Of a stretch of DNA of 64,000 bases, positions 63,201 to 64,000 are shown piece after piece. The number at the start of each line of letters is the position of its first letter. The first letter of the stretch is position 1. The stretch lies in assembly GCF_036090055.1 (NCBI RefSeq), contig NZ_CP107970.1, forward strand, positions 5,477,001-5,541,000, read 5' to 3'. The stretch comes from Nocardioides sp. NBC_00368 (GTDB lineage: Bacteria; Actinomycetota; Actinomycetes; Propionibacteriales; Nocardioidaceae). Position numbers and translations under genes: made by a program. The notes under the pieces are model-generated. The model did no database searches. It had not been told where the DNA came from and saw only the letters and a list, made by a program, of their open reading frames with translations.

Positions 63201-63455
63201 GTACGCGGCCGGATCGACGCGGTCTACCAGGAGCCCGACGGGAGCTTCCTGATCGTCGACTGGAAGACCAACCAGGCGCAGAACGCCGACCCGCTCCAAC
63301 TGGCTCTCTACCGGCTCGGGTGGGCTGAGCTCATGGGCGTGCCGTTGTCCCGGGTGCGGGCGGCTTTCTACTACGTGCGGTCGGGGAGGTTGGTCGAGCC
63401 TTCTTCGCTTCCTGGGAGGGAGGAGTTGGAGAGTCTCTTGGGTGGGGGTCGCTAG
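60231..63455 (+). CDS. UvrD-like helicase/RecB-like nuclease subunit of the AdnAB complex (second subunit)
   Basis: This 1074-residue protein has helicase motifs VIAGAGSGKTAVMAARVV (Walker A), LTFTTKATAELATRI, LLDEYQDTSVAQAQ (II), VGDPNQAIYGWRG (III), NRRSDARIL, LTVHRAKGLEWDVVFLVG (V) and AYVAWTRARHIQF (VI). The C-terminal nuclease domain has HAWVEARFG, FRVEAAFAIV and LIVDWKTNQ (catalytic Asp and Lys), but the cysteine cluster is absent. The ATG overlaps the stop of the first subunit, so both are made in equal amounts. The reverse-frame and upstream-extended readings are shadows. Confidence 0.9.
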   Translation: MNPMKVETPEELAKLMGHDWLYSEEQFRAITAPLEPAVVIAGAGSGKTAVMAARVVWLVATGRVLPGEVLGLTFTTKATAELATRIRESLQKAGLWPERREGPPRPGEDAEEEPTEPTVATYHSYASGLLSEHGLRIGHEPDTRLIADATRYQLAARAVARHTHPVEKLTDYPKLAVQQLLALDSELSEHLVDPATLRAYDRNERSLFALEVADLNAQLADGKRVKTKLSKVEKAIDAIDKRYELLDLVDGYRRLKDRLGLMDFSDQIALAARLAVETPEVGEIERGKFKVVLLDEYQDTSVAQAQMLARLFGDGHPVTAVGDPNQAIYGWRGASVSNILEFGRDFPTRDGRRPSYSLTVNRRSDARILDTANHLAAQLYEGREKERLVAAEGARDGEVRVHVHETYDDELVWLADKVIEAHEAVGEWKEIGVLTRDNSQAAAVFDALTAREIPVEIVGLKGLLRLPEVAEVVATMELLHDVTANAALLTLLAGPRWAIGPRDLAILGRRSRDLAGVVGGAEEFADIERQLEAAVEGTDPTEIPSLNDALEDPGDAADYDYSPQARERFKLLADELRGLRRAVNEPLLDLVRRIIDVTGIDVELAASVSPAASARRDNLDLFVQAVADFEGLDGQVTLAALLAYLEAEDEYGQGLDVATPSEADSVKLLTVHRAKGLEWDVVFLVGVTHKKFPTGQTRSSWLTVPSVMPAALRGDRDDLPQLHGHDADSIDELLAERKEHERVEELRLAYVAWTRARHIQFVSCWRWSPSLKEGRGPSVYVEKTREALLQWGAKPDRWADVVVKGEEESPYAAQEVDLPWPINHHTPEVERRLEAARLVREVGPGPDDLDDLTLLETVNQWDEEIERLLTEAERERAPEVVVPLPSSLSATAMSKLRDDPLGFAADLVRPMPRKPSSQARFGTRFHAWVEARFGQQDLFDPDDLPGRADHGIEDESGLEEVIAGFEQGPFADRPPFRVEAAFAIVLAGQVVRGRIDAVYQEPDGSFLIVDWKTNQAQNADPLQLALYRLGWAELMGVPLSRVRAAFYYVRSGRLVEPSSLPGREELESLLGGGR

Positions 63456-63502
63456 CGCCTTCATTTGGCAGCGGCTTTCGGCGCGCTTTGGATGGTGTGT
63501 AC

Positions 63503-64000
63503 TTGTGGTGGGTGTTTGCCGCCGACCCGTTACGGGAGGGTGTTCTCAGCGGCGTCCGGAGTCAAGGACGGCCTGCGGCCGCCGGCTTCGCCGGCCGCTT
63601 CGCGGTCCTTGACACCGGCCGTCGCTGAGAATTTTGGCTGGCTATCGGGCCGGCGGCAGGGGTGTGGCGCGGTGATGTGGGTTGGGTAGGGGCTTGGGTT
63701 CTGGGGTGAACGAATTTTCGTTCACGCGTAGACCGCCCGTGGGTCGGTGGCTAGCTGGGGTGAACGAAAATTCGTTCGCTAGGACGGGGTGAAGAATTTT
63801 TCGTTCACCCAGGAGAGCGCCTCTTGTTCCGCAGGGGTGAATGAATTTTCGTTCACCGTGGAGCGTCTACCTCCCGAGGAGCGACCGTCTCCCGGCCACA
63901 CTGGGGCCGCCGTCCCTGATAGCCAGCCAAGTCTTTCTCGACATGGTCCGGTGTCAAGGACCGCGCAAGCGGCCGGCGTAGCCGGCGGCCGTAGGCCGTC
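63503..64000. repeat. Long inverted-repeat element with central palindromes, copy 2 (truncated by window end)
   Basis: This repeats the element at 6105-6600 in the same orientation, starting at TGTGGTGGGTGTTTGCCGCC. The left arm is about 63542-63670 and the right arm starts near 63890. The centre has four palindromes: 63706-63725 (perfect), 63760-63779, 63789-63808 and 63837-63856 (one or two mismatches each). No gene is seen from 63456 to the edge. Confidence 0.85.

Overview
This is a GC-rich actinobacterial chromosome segment, most likely from Nocardioidaceae (Nocardioides or a close relative). The main evidence is a long run of genes in the order known from Mycobacterium tuberculosis: cofD/fbiA, whiB2, the Rv3259 and DUF3499 genes, phosphomannomutase, an Rv3256c-like SIS protein, ahcY, mtrA-mtrB-lpqB, comF, hpf, secA, Rv3235, then tatB/mrp/MgtE-N, then the Rv3211-Rv3201c block (DEAD helicase, ferritin-like, TetR, DUF3107, moeZ, alkyltransferase-like protein and the two AdnAB subunits). 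Genus and species cannot be fixed from the sequence alone. Many genes start directly behind a TAnnnT-type -10 box, as expected for leaderless actinobacterial transcription.

Layout. 1-10.2 kb: F420 biosynthesis (partial), the WhiB regulator with a long leader, a membrane glycosyltransferase with its DUF5719 partner, and mannose-metabolism genes. 10.2-15.6 kb: an accessory-looking stretch with three tandem paralogous substrate-binding-type proteins, a DUF808 membrane protein and an MFS transporter. 15.6-28.7 kb: S-adenosylhomocysteinase, the MtrAB-LpqB envelope/cell-cycle system, ComF, a structured RNA leader ahead of the ribosome hibernation factor, a response regulator, a hemerythrin protein, a YcaQ-type glycosylase and SecA. 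28.8-32.9 kb: a minus-strand group (Rv3235-like, TatB, Mrp, DUF1003, MgtE-N/CBS). 33-45 kb: a mixed region with a secreted nuclease-like protein, acyl-CoA dehydrogenase, MaoC hydratase, SDRs, a sulfotransferase/glycosyltransferase pair, a PHP phosphoesterase, MarC and an isolated nuclease-like gene between 61-bp direct repeats. 45-56.9 kb: L,D-transpeptidase, DEAD helicase, housekeeping genes, a small surface protein with a class F-type sortase, a secreted trypsin-like protein and small cytosolic enzymes. 57-63.5 kb: the AdnAB-type helicase-nuclease pair.

Most notable non-genic features: (i) two copies, about 57 kb apart, of a large imperfect inverted-repeat element whose centre carries three or four 20-bp palindromes of the form GTGAACGAA-N2-TTCGTTCAC; (ii) a roughly 290-nt structured region upstream of hpf that fits the position of the raiA RNA motif; (iii) a 61-bp hairpin duplicated on both sides of one AbiEi/DUF559-like gene; (iv) a 92-bp nested palindrome between ahcY and mtrA; (v) short upstream reading frames that overlap or precede the starts of three genes. 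No rRNA, tRNA, CRISPR array, transposase or integrase was seen.
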